Source of the DNA: Rhodocollybia butyracea
Taxonomy: Eukaryota; Basidiomycota; Agaricomycetes; Agaricales; Omphalotaceae
Length of the DNA stretch: 64,000 bases
NCBI GenBank assembly: GCA_015501585.1
Contig: JADNRY010000033.1
Coordinates: 248,001 to 312,000 of the forward strand
Reading direction: 5' to 3'
Below, piece by piece: positions 46,791 through 58,152 of this stretch (positions are counted from its first letter, which is position 1; each line of letters starts with the position of its first letter). The notes under the pieces were generated by a model. That model was not told the origin of the DNA and did no database searches. It saw only the letters and a program-made list of their open reading frames with translations. The position numbers and the translations under genes are program-made.

Positions 46791-48859
46791 CTAGGAGGAT
46801 GCCTGCTCCATTGTCTTCTTTTTGTGAACGTTTCTGTGCCGGTTGAGCTGGTCTGGTCGCGCAAATGCCTTATTACATCCAGGCTCGGCACAGATATACG
46901 GACGCGCTCCGGTGTGAGTGCGAAGCTGAAGATAACAGGGAGACGTTAGTCAAAGAAAAGGTCGCTCGCGGACACCACGTACATGCTTGGAAAGATTAGA
47001 AGATTCCGCAAAGCACCGGTCACAATACGTGCACTTGAATGGTTTGGAACCATTATGAGTACGTTTGTGGATAGTCAAGGCACCGGTGATAGCGAACGAT
47101 TTTCCACAACCGGGATGATCACAGATGTAGGGTTCTAAAACGAATTCGTGAGAAACATTATGTATATCAGGACGAAGGTCAACTTACTCTCTCTTGTATG
47201 TCGACGCATATGCTGCTGCAGTGTCGCCGCCTCTGAAAAGTTTTGATGACAGAGCTTACATTGGAAGGGCCTATGCCCTGTATGCGACTGAACAAAGACA
47301 CGTTCAATGGTTTTTTTCAACGAAAGACAATTGAGATGCAGCCTACCTGCAAATGCCGACATATTTTCTGCTTACTTGTAAATCCATTCGGGCCATTCCT
47401 TCCACACTGTGCCCAATGGCAATCGTAGTGAGGTTTTCCACCCCCAACGTGCGCTTGGGTCAAATGCGACGTGAGTTCGTCGCACGAATCGAATGGCCGT
47501 CCACAGTTGTTCCACTGGCATATATGCAACTGGGGGACATCGTGCTCCACGGATGGAGTGGCAGAACGCGAAGGTCCACAATCACTCAGCGATGTGTCGC
47601 TGGTGCGGTCTACGGCGGCATCGGAGGTGCTGGGGAAAGAAGGAGCGTAGAGGTCGAGGTATTCTTTTGGATAGTCATCGGGGAACTTTGGAAGAGGTGG
47701 GAGATGTGGACCGGGATAGCCAAGATGTTGAGAGAGGATGTGAATCGCGAACTGATCATACGGAGCGTGGGGTTTATCTGGAGGATCGACGAGGTCAGGG
47801 AAGAATTCATGACAGTCCCGCCACAAGCATGAAAATTTCTTGTGATGATCCTCACCGACGGTCTGACAAGAGGCTGGTTTGGGATGAGGATGGGGTGCGT
47901 TGTGCACCTGCGGTGCCAGCATGAGATGCTGGGAATTCACATGCTCAACTAGTTGATCTGGAGATGGAAAGTGGGCGTTGCAGTTACCCCACATACAAGT
48001 ATGAGAGTGCGTATCTGCAGTACCAGAAGCCATGGGCTCTGAGGGTGCAGGAGAGTGGACGACAGAGGATATGGGGGAAAAAGAAGAGGTAGGTTGCGTC
48101 GTGGGTGAAGAGGAGGTCACGGGCGAAGAGGAATGACTGTGAGATGGAAACGAGGCCTGGATGGGTTGATACTGTTGTGAATAGTCGAACGGAAAGTCAC
48201 TCGTGACATTTGGAACAAACATGCTAGACACAGAAGAATGATTGTCCTGCGAATGATTTGCTTCGTCGAACGGATAAGAATGGTTTGCGCCGAAGATATT
48301 GGCTTGCTCAGCCGTATAGGGACTAGGATCCGGAGCGGAGGCACCATTCCATGGATATGTGCCGGAATGAGTTTTGGGTTCAGAAAGATAAGAATGAAGA
48401 TCTGTACAACATTGTAACTATAGTCACAAGGATGAGACTAAAGAATATAAAAACGGAAGACTGTCTTACAAAATGGTCGAATCCACCGCAGTCACTGCAT
48501 TCTTCGCCACCTTGGCAGTTAAGATCGCAGTGGGTGTCCGAATGAACACATTCTGATCCACTGTGCTCAGGATCGTCACAGACGATGACAACGCACTTGT
48601 CTGTGCATTCTGGGGTCATATCTTTGACAGGTGAGCATTCTGGGTGATCATCGCATTGCTCGACGACTAGCGAGTCTGGAGGATGCTGTTGATGCTGATT
48701 AGGACTGTTTTTGAGAGTGCCGCCACACTGAATCGTGGCAACAGGCATTTTACAGCTGGGAGTAACGTTGCCTTTTAAAAGAGGGCAAGCTACCGGACGA
48801 GAACAAGGTAATTGTTCGTTAGAATTTGGAGGAGGTAGAGGGCAAGGGCGCGGTTCCAT
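46791..48859 (-). CDS. ZAP1: Zap1-like zinc-responsive C2H2 transcription factor
   Basis: Start at 48859 ([11 protein letters not shown]). Exon 1 encodes a Cys/His-rich acidic region ([39 protein letters not shown]). After an intron comes a Ser/Pro-rich stretch and then eight C2H2 fingers: [115 protein letters not shown] and [19 protein letters not shown]. An upstream finger pair separated from a C-terminal DNA-binding cluster is the layout of yeast Zap1, where the upstream fingers and Cys-rich activation domains sense zinc. It probably activates zinc-uptake genes when zinc is low. That function is inferred from architecture. Confidence 0.82.
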
Positions 48860-49822
48860 TTCGTTCGGGCTTGTCTTTACGCGAAAGAGGGAGGGAACCC
48901 TCGCAGTGGTGTCAATTAGATAAGCCGATATGGTGCAATCTGATAAAATTTTTCTTTATCTGATATGATAACACCCTGGGCCTTCGGCTTCGGACTTTCG
49001 GACTAATGTACAGAAGCGCAGCCTCTGTTTTGCAGAATCTTATTCTACGACGTATTGACAATGCGCGCTGCTGACAGTGGCACACATTTGACAGAATATT
49101 TTCAGGACTTCCTTCTCTCAGATTCCAAGCTTAAGCGGCAACGGTGGCCATAGAGGACGGACGGCAAGGACAACCTGACAATTATAAGACAAGATTGAGT
49201 ACCAGTGACAGTCGACAAGGACCGATTCCCGAGCAGCCAAGTGTGTGTGTATATCAAGTAACTACAAGGCTATCCATATAACCATCGGATATACAAACGA
49301 ATAACGCCGACAGTCTTCAAGCTAGAAGATATAGACCGCACTAGACTGCAGCCGTATTTCAACTCAAAGTTACCAACGAAGATTCAAACTTCAGCAATCT
49401 TGATACCACGATTGACCTAGATGAGTTAGATTTGACTGGGTTGCCTTGTGCAATGCCAAACGCTCCGATCAAAGGGTTTATCGCAATAAGATGGGCAGAG
49501 ACACGAGCAACAGATGAATCGATAAATCAATTGTTTCCTGAGGTAAAAGCAGAACAATTTGCGTAAACGTCTAGAGCCCGAGCTGTTAAATACAAGTCAA
49601 GGAATAGCGCGACACAAACAAATACCTAACTTTAGGCGGATTTGAATGACTCCTCGGGTAACAAATTCGTTCTCTGGCAAGTGGCGTTCTAGCCCCAAAA
49701 AAACAGAGAAGGTTACAGCCAGGAATTTCTTTGTCATAATCTAACTTTATCCAAAATTGGAAGATGTCCTATCCCCTGGTCCTCCTGAAACCACATCTTA
49801 CTGTAGTTGGAGTGTCAACAAG
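48860..49822. other. Intergenic; stop-free stretch near 49347-49566
   Basis: The ZAP1 promoter side contains GATAA words and a TCTGATA repeat near 48938-48965. A plus-strand frame with no ATG (about 49347-49566) reads like protein (DLDELDLTGLPCAMPNAPIK and EVKAEQFA), but has no recognisable family and no start. From about 49590 the sequence resembles the 3' flank of the HNH minus-strand genes repeated further right. Confidence 0.3.
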
Positions 49823-50756
49823 TCATGTCACAGTTGCGGGATTGGAGTCATGGTCAGAGTCAGAGTCCAAAGCGACTTCTGGCTGTACAGTCTGACGCCA
49901 CGATTCAACCTTCCAGTCCTGGACTGCAAGCGAGCACTCACAAGGGCCTGAATCAGCAGAATCCGAATCAAAATCGTCATACGCTGCAAACAAGGCTGTC
50001 CTATCTGCTGCTATTTCAGAAGGGAGGGAAAAGCTGCCATTTTCTGGTCTCCATCGACAGGAGCGATGTCGAGGAATATCTTGGGGTTTTGACTGAATTT
50101 CATGGGGAAGTGCAAAGCAGCTGTGCATCATGGTGTAAAAAGCAGTCGAGGATGAACGTGGGGAAATCGGCATAGGGATAGTCAAATCGCTGGACAGCGT
50201 CTGTGCACGACGAATCAAACATAATTTTCTTCTCCTGGTGGCCAGGCATGAGCCTATACGTGTAGGGCTGGGCAGGAAGAACCTTGGAAAAACATGAGCG
50301 ACCGTCGCTGTGACATAAACAACCAGAGCAAGTTATGGCACCTCGAAGCATCGACGTCGGCTAGAACCATCAGGAACAGCTTTAGACTCTTCGTAGTTGT
50401 ATAAGGTCAGCTCTAACATGGAGTTTATTATATCTGAGGGAACTAGTGTCAAAGCATCCTCGACAGAAGATGAGCGGTATCACCGCACACTAGGAGAATA
50501 GATGAGATGAGCATCTGTAACAGGCTAACAACAGCATTATACTGACCCGAGACCTTGCTTAGAGGAGAAAAAATATCTATATCGCCAGGCTCGAGGCCCA
50601 CCACTGCAGTATTCACGAGCGCGAAACTGAAAAAGATGATGGTTAGTTACTAATTTACGCGGTTTAGAGCATTGAACATGCTGGCCTCTTATATCGAACA
50701 AGTGAAAATCCTCGATCAATTGAGCTTGAAGTAAAGGAAGTTATAGGTAGCGACAT
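49823..50756 (-). pseudogene. HNH-like family M, copy A (broken)
   Basis: Paralogue of the intact gene at 54831-55802. The start (50756) and MSLPITSFTSSS are kept, but a deletion shortens and frameshifts exon 1. The GC splice donor has lost one G (CCAGCATGT). Exon 2 has gained bases, so REYWWGLEP becomes frame-shifted. The later exon retains QPYTYRLMPGH, VQRFDYPYADFP and part of the tail. It is therefore a pseudogene. Confidence 0.75.
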
Positions 50757-50917
50757 GTTGTGGAATGTGAGCGTAGAGATTTGTGGGCGGTCGTCGTTAG
50801 TGACAAGTTGTGGCAAACTTTGAATCTTGGAGGATTTCACGGTGTAGCGAAGCTTGCGTGATAAGCGCGTGACGTGAGTGATGGCGCGGTAGTGCCCCCG
50901 ATCCTCTGAAGATGTCG

Positions 50918-51208
50918 TTAGCTGAACCCACAGCTGGCCACAGACATTGCATTCACGCTGTGCCCAACTTGAAAGACCTCGACAAACGTGGGTGGATCAT
51001 TCTGATACCCCTCCCTAGGAGACCCAAATTGGAAAAGATCGCACTGCCCGGGGTATAACAGGTAACGCACCACCAAATTTGCGCCTGAGTGACTGTGCTG
51101 GACACAGTCACTTTCGGAAGATGCACGCTGGTAATAGTCAGCTATGACGCGATACGCAGACGACAAACCAATAAGCAGCGAAACATGAATTTTACAGCCA
51201 CAGTCCAT
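50918..51208 (-). CDS. Small repeated membrane-like ORF, copy 1
   Basis: ATG at 51208; 96 residues beginning MDCGCKIHVSLLIGLSSAYR with one hydrophobic segment, then SDCVQHSHSGANLVVRYLLY. The same sequence, degraded, occurs one array unit to the right at 54289-54528 (KILVSLIIAIWSSAYRVI). Function unknown. It may be a real small gene of the array or just non-coding duplicated sequence. Confidence 0.35.
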   Translation of the reverse strand: MDCGCKIHVSLLIGLSSAYRVIADYYQRASSESDCVQHSHSGANLVVRYLLYPGQCDLFQFGSPREGYQNDPPTFVEVFQVGHSVNAMSVASCGFS

Positions 51209-51601
51209 GTCGTGTTATTGAGGATTCACTGGTGGTCGACATTTGGGAGGTGAACACGACACAAAAAAAACTGAGTCCACTGAGTCCGACAAAAATTAAG
51301 CATACCCGAATGATTCATGGCCAGCAGAGATTATGGTTAGATGCACAAGAGCGAGCTCACGACTGCTGCATCTAAAAGAGACGATCATGGATTTTGCACA
51401 ACAGTGATTGATATAGAAACATATTACAAGGAATAGCGATGCGACGTAAACAGATAATTTGGGTCGTATTGACCTTCGAGCAGGAATACTTTCTCCAGTG
51501 GCGTTCTAGACTCCAAAGCAAAGAGGAAGTTATCTTCCAATTTCGGAACAACAGGTTACACCGATACAGGAGTTTCTGGCTGTACAGTCTGAAGCCACGA
51601 T

Positions 51602-52529
51602 TCAACGTTCAACGTTCCGTCCTGGAGTGTAAGCGAGCCCTTTCACAGACGAAGAGCCTGAATCAGATTTATAATCCGACTTAAAATGGCCGAATGCTGC
51701 ATTCACTGAAGCTACACCTTCTGCTTTCATTGCTGCGATGTCCGGAGGTAGGGAAAAGATGCCAGTTTGTGGATAAGTAGATCTCCATCGCATAGCGAGG
51801 TGGAATATGGAACTATGAAGAGGAATATCTTGGGGCTCTGACTGAAATTCACGGGGAAGTGCAAAGCAGCTGTGCATCAGAGTGTAGAAGGGGTAACAGC
51901 CGAGGGTGAACAAGGGAAGGTTGGTGTAGGGATATTCAAATCGCTGGACAGTTCCTGAGTTCGAATCAATTATGAACAGAGGGGTTTTCTTGTTCAGTAT
52001 GCCAGGCCTGAGCTTATACGTGTAAGGCTGAGCAGGAAGGACCTTGGAAGAACATGAGTGGCGACAACAATCAGGACAGATTGACCCACCTCAACGCATC
52101 TACGCCGGCCAGAACCGTCAGATGCAGCTTGAGAGAGCTTGTGCTTATGATTATATAAGGTCAGCTCTAACATGGTGTCTATGACATCTGTCGACGGAAC
52201 CAGCGTCAACTCACGCTTGGACAGAAGGCGCGCGATATCGCTCCGCAGTGGGGAAGATGATGAACAAAATAAACGTCTTTAATTAGGACTATCAGTAACA
52301 GTACTGACCTGAGGCCGTGTTTAAGGGAGAGTCAATATCGATCTCACCAGGCTCGAGGCCCCACCAGTACTCGCGAGTGCGAAACTAAGGGAAATACAGT
52401 TAGCGGCTAATTTAGGCATTTCAATAGGGAACATGCCTGTCCTCTTCTTTTGAAGAAGAAAATCTCTTCGAGAGGTCTAAGTTTCTCAGCCTTTGAGCTT
52501 GATGTGAGGGAGGTTATAGGCAGCGACAT
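51602..52529 (-). pseudogene. HNH-like family M, copy B (damaged)
   Basis: Start at 52529 (MSLPITSLTSSSKAEKL). Exon 1 ends at a GC donor (CAG|GCATGT), as in copy C. Exon 2 encodes TREYWWGLEPGEIDIDSPLN. The acceptor of exon 3 reads CCCAC where copy C has CCTAG, so normal splicing is lost. The last exon keeps QPYTYKLRPG, TVQRFEYPYTNLP and HSCFALPREFQSEPQDIPLH. Near the 3' end a 7-bp duplication (AACGTTG) moves the frame and ends it at 51602. Confidence 0.7.
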
Positions 52530-52853
52530 CCGACATGTTGTGGACGATGTCACACGGTCACGGTCAGTAGAAACAGATTGGTTTTCACGTGACTCCATAA
52601 TTACTTCAACTGGCAGTGGCACTGCTGCTACTACTACTAGTACTATACGGTATCCGCGCCAGCTACTCCTTCCTTCATTCTTATCAGCAGGCCAGAATAA
52701 CAACCGTTGACATGGTGTGGCGATTTGTGGGAAATTTCAAATCTGTGGGCGATTTGTAGGTAGACTACACGTGGCTTCAAAACTGCATTTGGAACAACGC
52801 AAGTTCGAATTGAATATAACCCGCAACTTTGAACTCGCCCCCATCTTTCAACG
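52530..52853. promoter_or_regulatory. Divergent promoter, unit 1
   Basis: This 324-bp interval separates the minus-strand copy B start from the plus-strand HNH gene start. It contains TTTTCACGTGACTCCA (CACGTG bHLH-type palindrome, 52586-52597) and GCGATTTGTGGG at about 52726 with a diverged repeat GCGATTTGTAGG at about 52749. The same words occur in the equivalent interval of the next unit. Confidence 0.6.
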
Positions 52854-54157
52854 ATGTCTGAGAGCACTACTTCTCCGCCGATACCCTCAATCACCTCTGA
52901 ACTTGATTTTACACCTTTCGAAAAATCTTCAGATCTAGAGCACGAGAGCAGCGCCGAGTCTGGATCTGAGTCTCAAAACACTTCTCTCGACGATCCTGAT
53001 AGCACCCGTCACGATGGAGACCATATTCCTCAATTGCAAGACTCAGTAAACTCACAGCGAGTCCCCACTACCACCACCACACCTCCCTCGTCCAATTCAC
53101 AAAAAGCCGACGCCACCTCGCCTCGCATGTTCTGGGGAATACCGGACAAGGAGACAAGAAATCTGGTGCATGCTGCTGCGCCAGCAGGGGATCGATGTGT
53201 AATCACTCTTGCCAAAGTTAGTAAATCCGGAAAGGTGGCGGATATTGCATACTGCTACGCCATGCCGCGTGGATTGCATTTGGTCACAGTGAGGATGCTT
53301 GGCTTTCTGTGTCCATATGTCTATTCATCTTATTCCCCCGTTTCTCTTATCACATTCAGACCCGAACAGTGGAGTGGTACTTAGGCATGGCACTAGACAC
53401 ACTTGATCTAGATTCACCCTATAACATTTTTCTTGGTAGGTGTTACTTTTGCATCTCCTACGTGTTCTGCCTCATTTCATATTTTCAGTGCGTTTTGACA
53501 TTCACCCATGGTATTATGGCATGGGGTTTGTCTGGATTCCAGTCGACCTAGCCCTCCTGCACAAAATGGCGCTGTTAATCAACCATAACAGTGAACAGAC
53601 TGATCTGAAGTGCCGCAAGTGCTCCAAACATGTAGGTCGTCATCCCTCATTCTCATACTGCTCACTCAACCTGACTAAATTGTGCTGTCGGAAAAAAGTC
53701 TCGCACCACTCGACATCGGCTGGTCGTTATTCATATGGATCCGAACCGTTCCTGGCCCCGCGAGCAGGTCGAACAGACTACACCATCCACAGGGATGAGT
53801 CGAGTTCGACCGACTTGGCATGACTACCCTTTCACCGATGAAACTATGCAAAATATCGAGCTGCATTTGAACCCGTTTTATGCTCTCTTCCACGCTCGAT
53901 ATCAGATTGACAGAGCGATTGAGAAGGGATACATTGATAACGAATTTTGGTTCCGTGATGAGGGACTAAACCTTGCTTATACCATCACACAGAATTTCCT
54001 GCAACCAGAAACAGTCCCGACTGACTTCATGAATGCTCCGAGACCCAACAAAATGCCTAAATCACCTATCCCCGAATCCGAGAAACCCGCTACAAACCCG
54101 CCAGGCGAGTACAGTATCACAAGTTACTTCAGAGCTTGTCTAAATCTAAACATCTAG
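52854..54157 (+). CDS. HNH-like family P, copy 1 (3' end damaged)
   Basis: Start at 52854 (MSESTTSPPIPS); an acidic Ser-rich N-terminal tail of about 75 residues. The HNH-like core follows: AAPAGDRCVITLAKVSK, YCYAMPR (where the first His of HNH is expected), TVEWYLGMALDTLDLDSPYN, RFDIHPWYYGMGFVWIP, then VIHMDPNRSWPRE, HDYPFTDETMQN and LNPFYALFHARYQID. Relatives are common in Agaricomycetes and carry the HNH_2-type fold. Here CYAMPR has tyrosine where copy 2 has CHAIAR. The donor after NPPG is GGCGAG instead of GGTGAG, and the last exon has lost about 100 bp relative to copy 2. It may be inactive or use a shortened C-terminus. Confidence 0.6.
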
Positions 54158-54288
54158 CTATCTGATCCCCTGGACCTGTTCCGCGGTCTGTTATAGGTGG
54201 TTCTCAAGGTGGTGCGCAATATTGACTTTGGTCAGAGTGGTTAAAGCAAAGGGAAAGAAAGGCCAACATGAATTCTCAGAGTGTTGAA

Positions 54289-54528
54289 TCAGAGTCGCAC
54301 GGCCAAACGCAACCTCTTCGCTGAATCCCTAGAATCGTAGAAGTGATGTATCATACGTGTATTCGAAAATCTTGGTTGCCATCGACGTTGAACGACAAGA
54401 TAATCAGGCCAAGGGAACTGGACACAATCACTTTTCAGAAGATGTACGCTGTGGTAATAGTCACATATAACGCGATAAGCAGAAGACCAAATCGCTATAA
54501 TCAGCGAAACAAGAATTTTCACGGCCAC
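54289..54528 (-). repeat. Small repeated ORF, copy 2 (start lost)
   Basis: Homologous to 50918-51208. The ATG is replaced by GTG, and similarity fades after SDCVQ. It marks the next repeat unit of the array, and downstream flanks (54590-54840) match 51285-51540 closely. Confidence 0.5.
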
Positions 54529-54830
54529 AGACCGTGTTGTGTTATTGACATAAACTTGAGGAGAGTCACTGGGCTAGAAGGGTCTCGGATACCCGAATTA
54601 TTCCTGGCCAGCCGAGATTATAACTAGATGCACAAGAGCGAGCTCACGACTCACGAGAAACAACCGCTGCATCTGAAGGAGACGAGAATGGATTTTGCAC
54701 AACAAAAAACGATATACAAGATCTAGAAAATGATACAAAGAATAGCGATACGACGTAGATACCTAATTCCTATTGACGTTCGAGCAGGAATACATTCTCC
54801 GAGGGCATCCTATACTCCAAAGAAAAGGAG

Positions 54831-55802
54831 TCACTTTCCAAATCCGGATCGACAGATCACACCAACAGGAGTTTCTGGCTGTACAGTCTGAAGCCACGAT
54901 TCAACCTTCCGTCCTGGAGTGTAAGCGAGCCCTTTCACAGGCAAAGAGCTTGAATCTGATTCGGGTTCAGGTTCAGATTCAGATTCTGAATCTGAATTGC
55001 CAAACAAAGCAGCCATATCCGCTGCTATTTCAGGAGGAAGGGAAAACTTGCCAATTTTCGGATAATCATATCTCCACCGACGGGTGAGAGAGAATATGGA
55101 GCGATGAAGAGGAATGTCTTGGGGTTCTGACTGAAATTCATGGGGGAGTGCAAAGCAGGTATGCATCACGGTGTAGAAGGGGTAGCAGTCAAGGGTGAAC
55201 GAGGGAAGATCGGTATAGGGATGGTCAAATCGTTGGACAGTGTTTGTGCTCGAATCAAACATAAACAAAGGAAGTTTCTTCTTCTGATGACCAGGCATGA
55301 GCTTATATGTGTAGGGCTGAACAGAAAGAACCTTGAAAGAACATGAGCGACGTAAAGCACAACCGCAAGCTGACCCACCTCGAAACATCGACGTCGGCTA
55401 GAACCATCAGGAACAGCTTTAGACTGTTCATAGTTGTATAAGGTCAGCTCTAACATGGTGTTTATTATTTCTGGCGAGGGAACTAGCGTCAAAGCATCCT
55501 CGGATAGAAGATGAGCGATATCACTTCGCACTAGGAGAATGAATGAGATGAACATCTGTAACAGCAGCATTATACTGACCTGAGACCTTGTTTAGAGGAG
55601 AATCAATATTTATATCGCCAGGCTCGAGGCCCCACCAGTATTCACGAGCAAGAAACTGGAAAAGAAAAAGATAGTCAGTCGCTAATTTACGCGTTTAGAG
55701 CGAACATGCCTGTCCTCTCATATCAAACAAGCGAAAATCCTCAATAGATTTGAGTTTTTCAACCTTTGAGCTTGAAGTAAGCGAAGTTATGGGTAGCGGC
55801 AT
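54831..55802 (-). CDS. HNH-like family M, copy C (intact)
   Basis: Start at 55802. Four exons: MPLPITSLTSSSKVEKL...DMRGQ, ending in a GC donor (CAG|GCATGT); FLAREYWWGLEPGDINIDSPLN; VRSDIAHLLSEDALTLVPSP; and a long last exon with QPYTYKLMPGHQKKK, TVQRFDHPYTDLPSF, a Pro/Asp tail SDSESESEPEPESDSS, and GRKVESWLQTVQPE. The order REYWW-SPLN-DIAHLL-LVP matches the second half of Agaricomycete HNH-like proteins (the N and last H of the motif), although the first histidine is not evident. Function unknown. It is divergent from the plus-strand HNH gene, with starts 318 bp apart. Confidence 0.6.
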
Positions 55803-56119
55803 GTTGTAGATTATTGAATGAGTGCAGGAATTTCTTCGCTCTCGAGAACTCTGGCGTACGAGACTAATAGTAAGATTTGTGGGTGTAGCAAACTTTAAAG
55901 GAAACCAGATTGGATTTCACGTGACTCCAATGTGGCGATTTGTGGGAACTTTCATTGTTCAGATTTTATTGATAAATTTGTGGGTGGTATCGACTGGTAT
56001 CGATAGATTTGTGGGTGATTCGGGTGGATCACAGGTGGATCCACTGTGCTTACTAGAACAATCCGAGTTCGAATTGACCATAATAAACTGCGACTCTCTA
56101 CGCCCCACCTTTCGACAAC
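55803..56119. promoter_or_regulatory. Divergent promoter, unit 2
   Basis: This 317-bp interval contains TTTCACGTGACTCCAATG (55916 onward) and four GATTTGTGGG/AATTTGTGGG words at about 55874, 55933, 55976 and 56004. This is a denser version of the motif set in unit 1; broken copy A has one such word at about 50780. Confidence 0.6.
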
Positions 56120-57722
56120 ATGTCCGAAGGTTCTACTCCTCCAAGTCCACCCACACTCTTGACTACCCCTGGAATCAATGTCGACTCTGATTCTGATCTT
56201 ACCCCACAAGAAGGCTCCTCAGATCTAGAATACGACTCGGAGAGCACCTCCGAGTCTGAGTCCCACAGCAGCGCTCTTAACGATCCTGGTAGCACCCTTC
56301 ATGACAATCAAGACTTCGTTCCCCCTTTGCAAGATTCACCAGACTCACAGCAAGTTGACGCCACCCCGCCTCCATCGCCCATTATCCAACAAGTTTATGC
56401 CACTTCGCCTCGCAATATTTTCCGTCAGGAAATGCCCAGCGCGCAGACAAGAAAGCTAGTGCGTGATGCTGCGCCAGCGGGAGGTCGATGTGTAGTTACT
56501 CTTGTCAAGATCGGTAAACCTGAAAAGGGAAAGTACGCTGCTGATATAGCATACTGTCACGCGATAGCGCGTAGCATACTATGGAGCTTGGTGAGGATCC
56601 TTGCTTTATACGTGCATATATTTATCTGATGTTCCCTCCTCCCCTTATTCAGATTCGAACAGTTGAGTGGTACTTGGGCATGGCGCCAGGCACACTTAAT
56701 GTAAATTCACGTTATAATATTTTTCTGAGTATGTGTTACCTTCGCATCTCCTAATCCTTTGTGTTCTGCCTCATCATCTCATACTTTCAGTGCGTTTTGA
56801 TATCCACCCTTGGTTCGATGGCATGGGGTTTGTCTGGATTCCCGCTAGCTTAACCCTCCTACATGAGATGGAACGGTTAGTAAGACATAATAACAGACAG
56901 ACTGATCCCAAGAAGCGCATGCACTTTGAACGCGATGGTAAGGTGGGTCAACTGCTCATTCACACTACTCAATTGCAGGCTGATTCATGCTGTTTATCTG
57001 TGCAGATTTGGAAGTCTACTAGTGCCACTCAATATCGGCTGGTGGTTGTTCATATGGATCCTTCTCGTTCCTGGACGCGTGAGCGGGTTACATCCACAGG
57101 GAACGGTAGTACCAGCAATGTTCAACCATTTCCAACTCGGCATGACTACCCTTTCACTGATGCGACCATGCAAAATATTGAGATGCATCTGAATCCATTT
57201 TATGCTCTCTTCCACGCGCGGTTCCAGGTTAACAAAGCCATTACCAAAGGATACATTGATGAGACTTTTTGGTCCAAGGATGAAGGTTTAACTGTTGCTG
57301 AGGCCATCACAGAAAATTTCCTGCGTCCACAGACAGTCCCAACCAAGTTTATGAACGCTCCAGGGCCCAACAAAATGCATAAATCACCTACCCCTAAATC
57401 CAAGAACCCGCCAGGTGAGGTCAGTATCACAACTTGGAAGTCATTTTTCTGAATCCAAACATCTAGCTATTTGGTCGTCTGGACGTGTTACACGGTCTGT
57501 TATAAGTGGTTCTCAAGCTGGTGCAGGCGCTGAAGACTTCGATGATGTCTTCTCCGGGGAGCCCGCCGCCACTTCATCATCTTCTCGACCCGCTACTAAA
57601 AAGACGAGACTTGACGTTGGTCAGAGTGGTAAAGGGAAAGGAAAAGAAACGGCCGACATGGATTCTCAGAGTGTTGACTCGGAGTCACGCGGACAAAAGC
57701 GACCTCTTTCGCTGAGTCCCTA
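56120..57722 (+). CDS. HNH-like family P, copy 2 (intact)
   Basis: Start at 56120 (MSEGSTPPSPPTLL). Acidic Ser-rich N-terminus, then AAPAGGRCVVTLVKIGKPEK, YCHAIAR, TVEWYLGMAPGTLNVNSRYN and RFDIHPWFDGMGFVWIP. This gives a complete H...N...H set in the spacing of HNH_2-type nuclease-like proteins. Then VVHMDPSRSWTRE, HDYPFTDATMQNIEMHLNPF and a last exon from about 57515: GAEDFDDVFSGEPAA, ATKKTRLDVGQSGKGKGKE and GQKRPLSLSP. The basic clusters could be nuclear signals. Introns keep phase (GTGAGG, GTATGT, GTAAGG and GTGAGG donors). Whether it cleaves DNA is unknown. Confidence 0.7.
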
Positions 57723-58152
57723 GGATCGTAGAAGTGATATCAGATGTATTATATGTGTTATTCGAAAATCTTGCTTGTGTTCATTGAATTCAGAGTTGCA
57801 ATGATTCTCCCCTTCAAGGCCGACTCTATGCGTTCACAGGAAGCAGTGCAAACTTGTATAGTTTGACGCACCTCAAGGCAAGACTTTAGCTCACGAGGGA
57901 GAGTACTTATGTTCTCATCGGCTCCGTTTATTCTTGTTATTCTTGTTCCTCGAACTTCCGGTTCATTATACGTAGTTCGCCATACACAGGCGACTCACAT
58001 GCGAAGCTTCAAACATTGAGCCACGACAATTATCTATGCCCGAGGTGTAAAGTTAAAAAAAAGCACTACAAATACAAGAGCTAGGCGATACAGGATGAGG
58101 ATCAACAGTACGAACGAAAATTAAGGTTGCGATGGAAAAGTAGTATTAGTAA
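57723..58152. other. Intergenic, no supported gene
   Basis: Right edge of the HNH array. The 3' flank begins like that of unit 1 (GATCGTAGAAGTGAT in both) and then becomes unique. Confidence 0.45.

Noticed and set aside
49000..49600. LTR retrotransposon end
   Set aside because: A TGACAGTGGCACAC start was considered, but no second LTR, primer-binding site or pol motifs were found.
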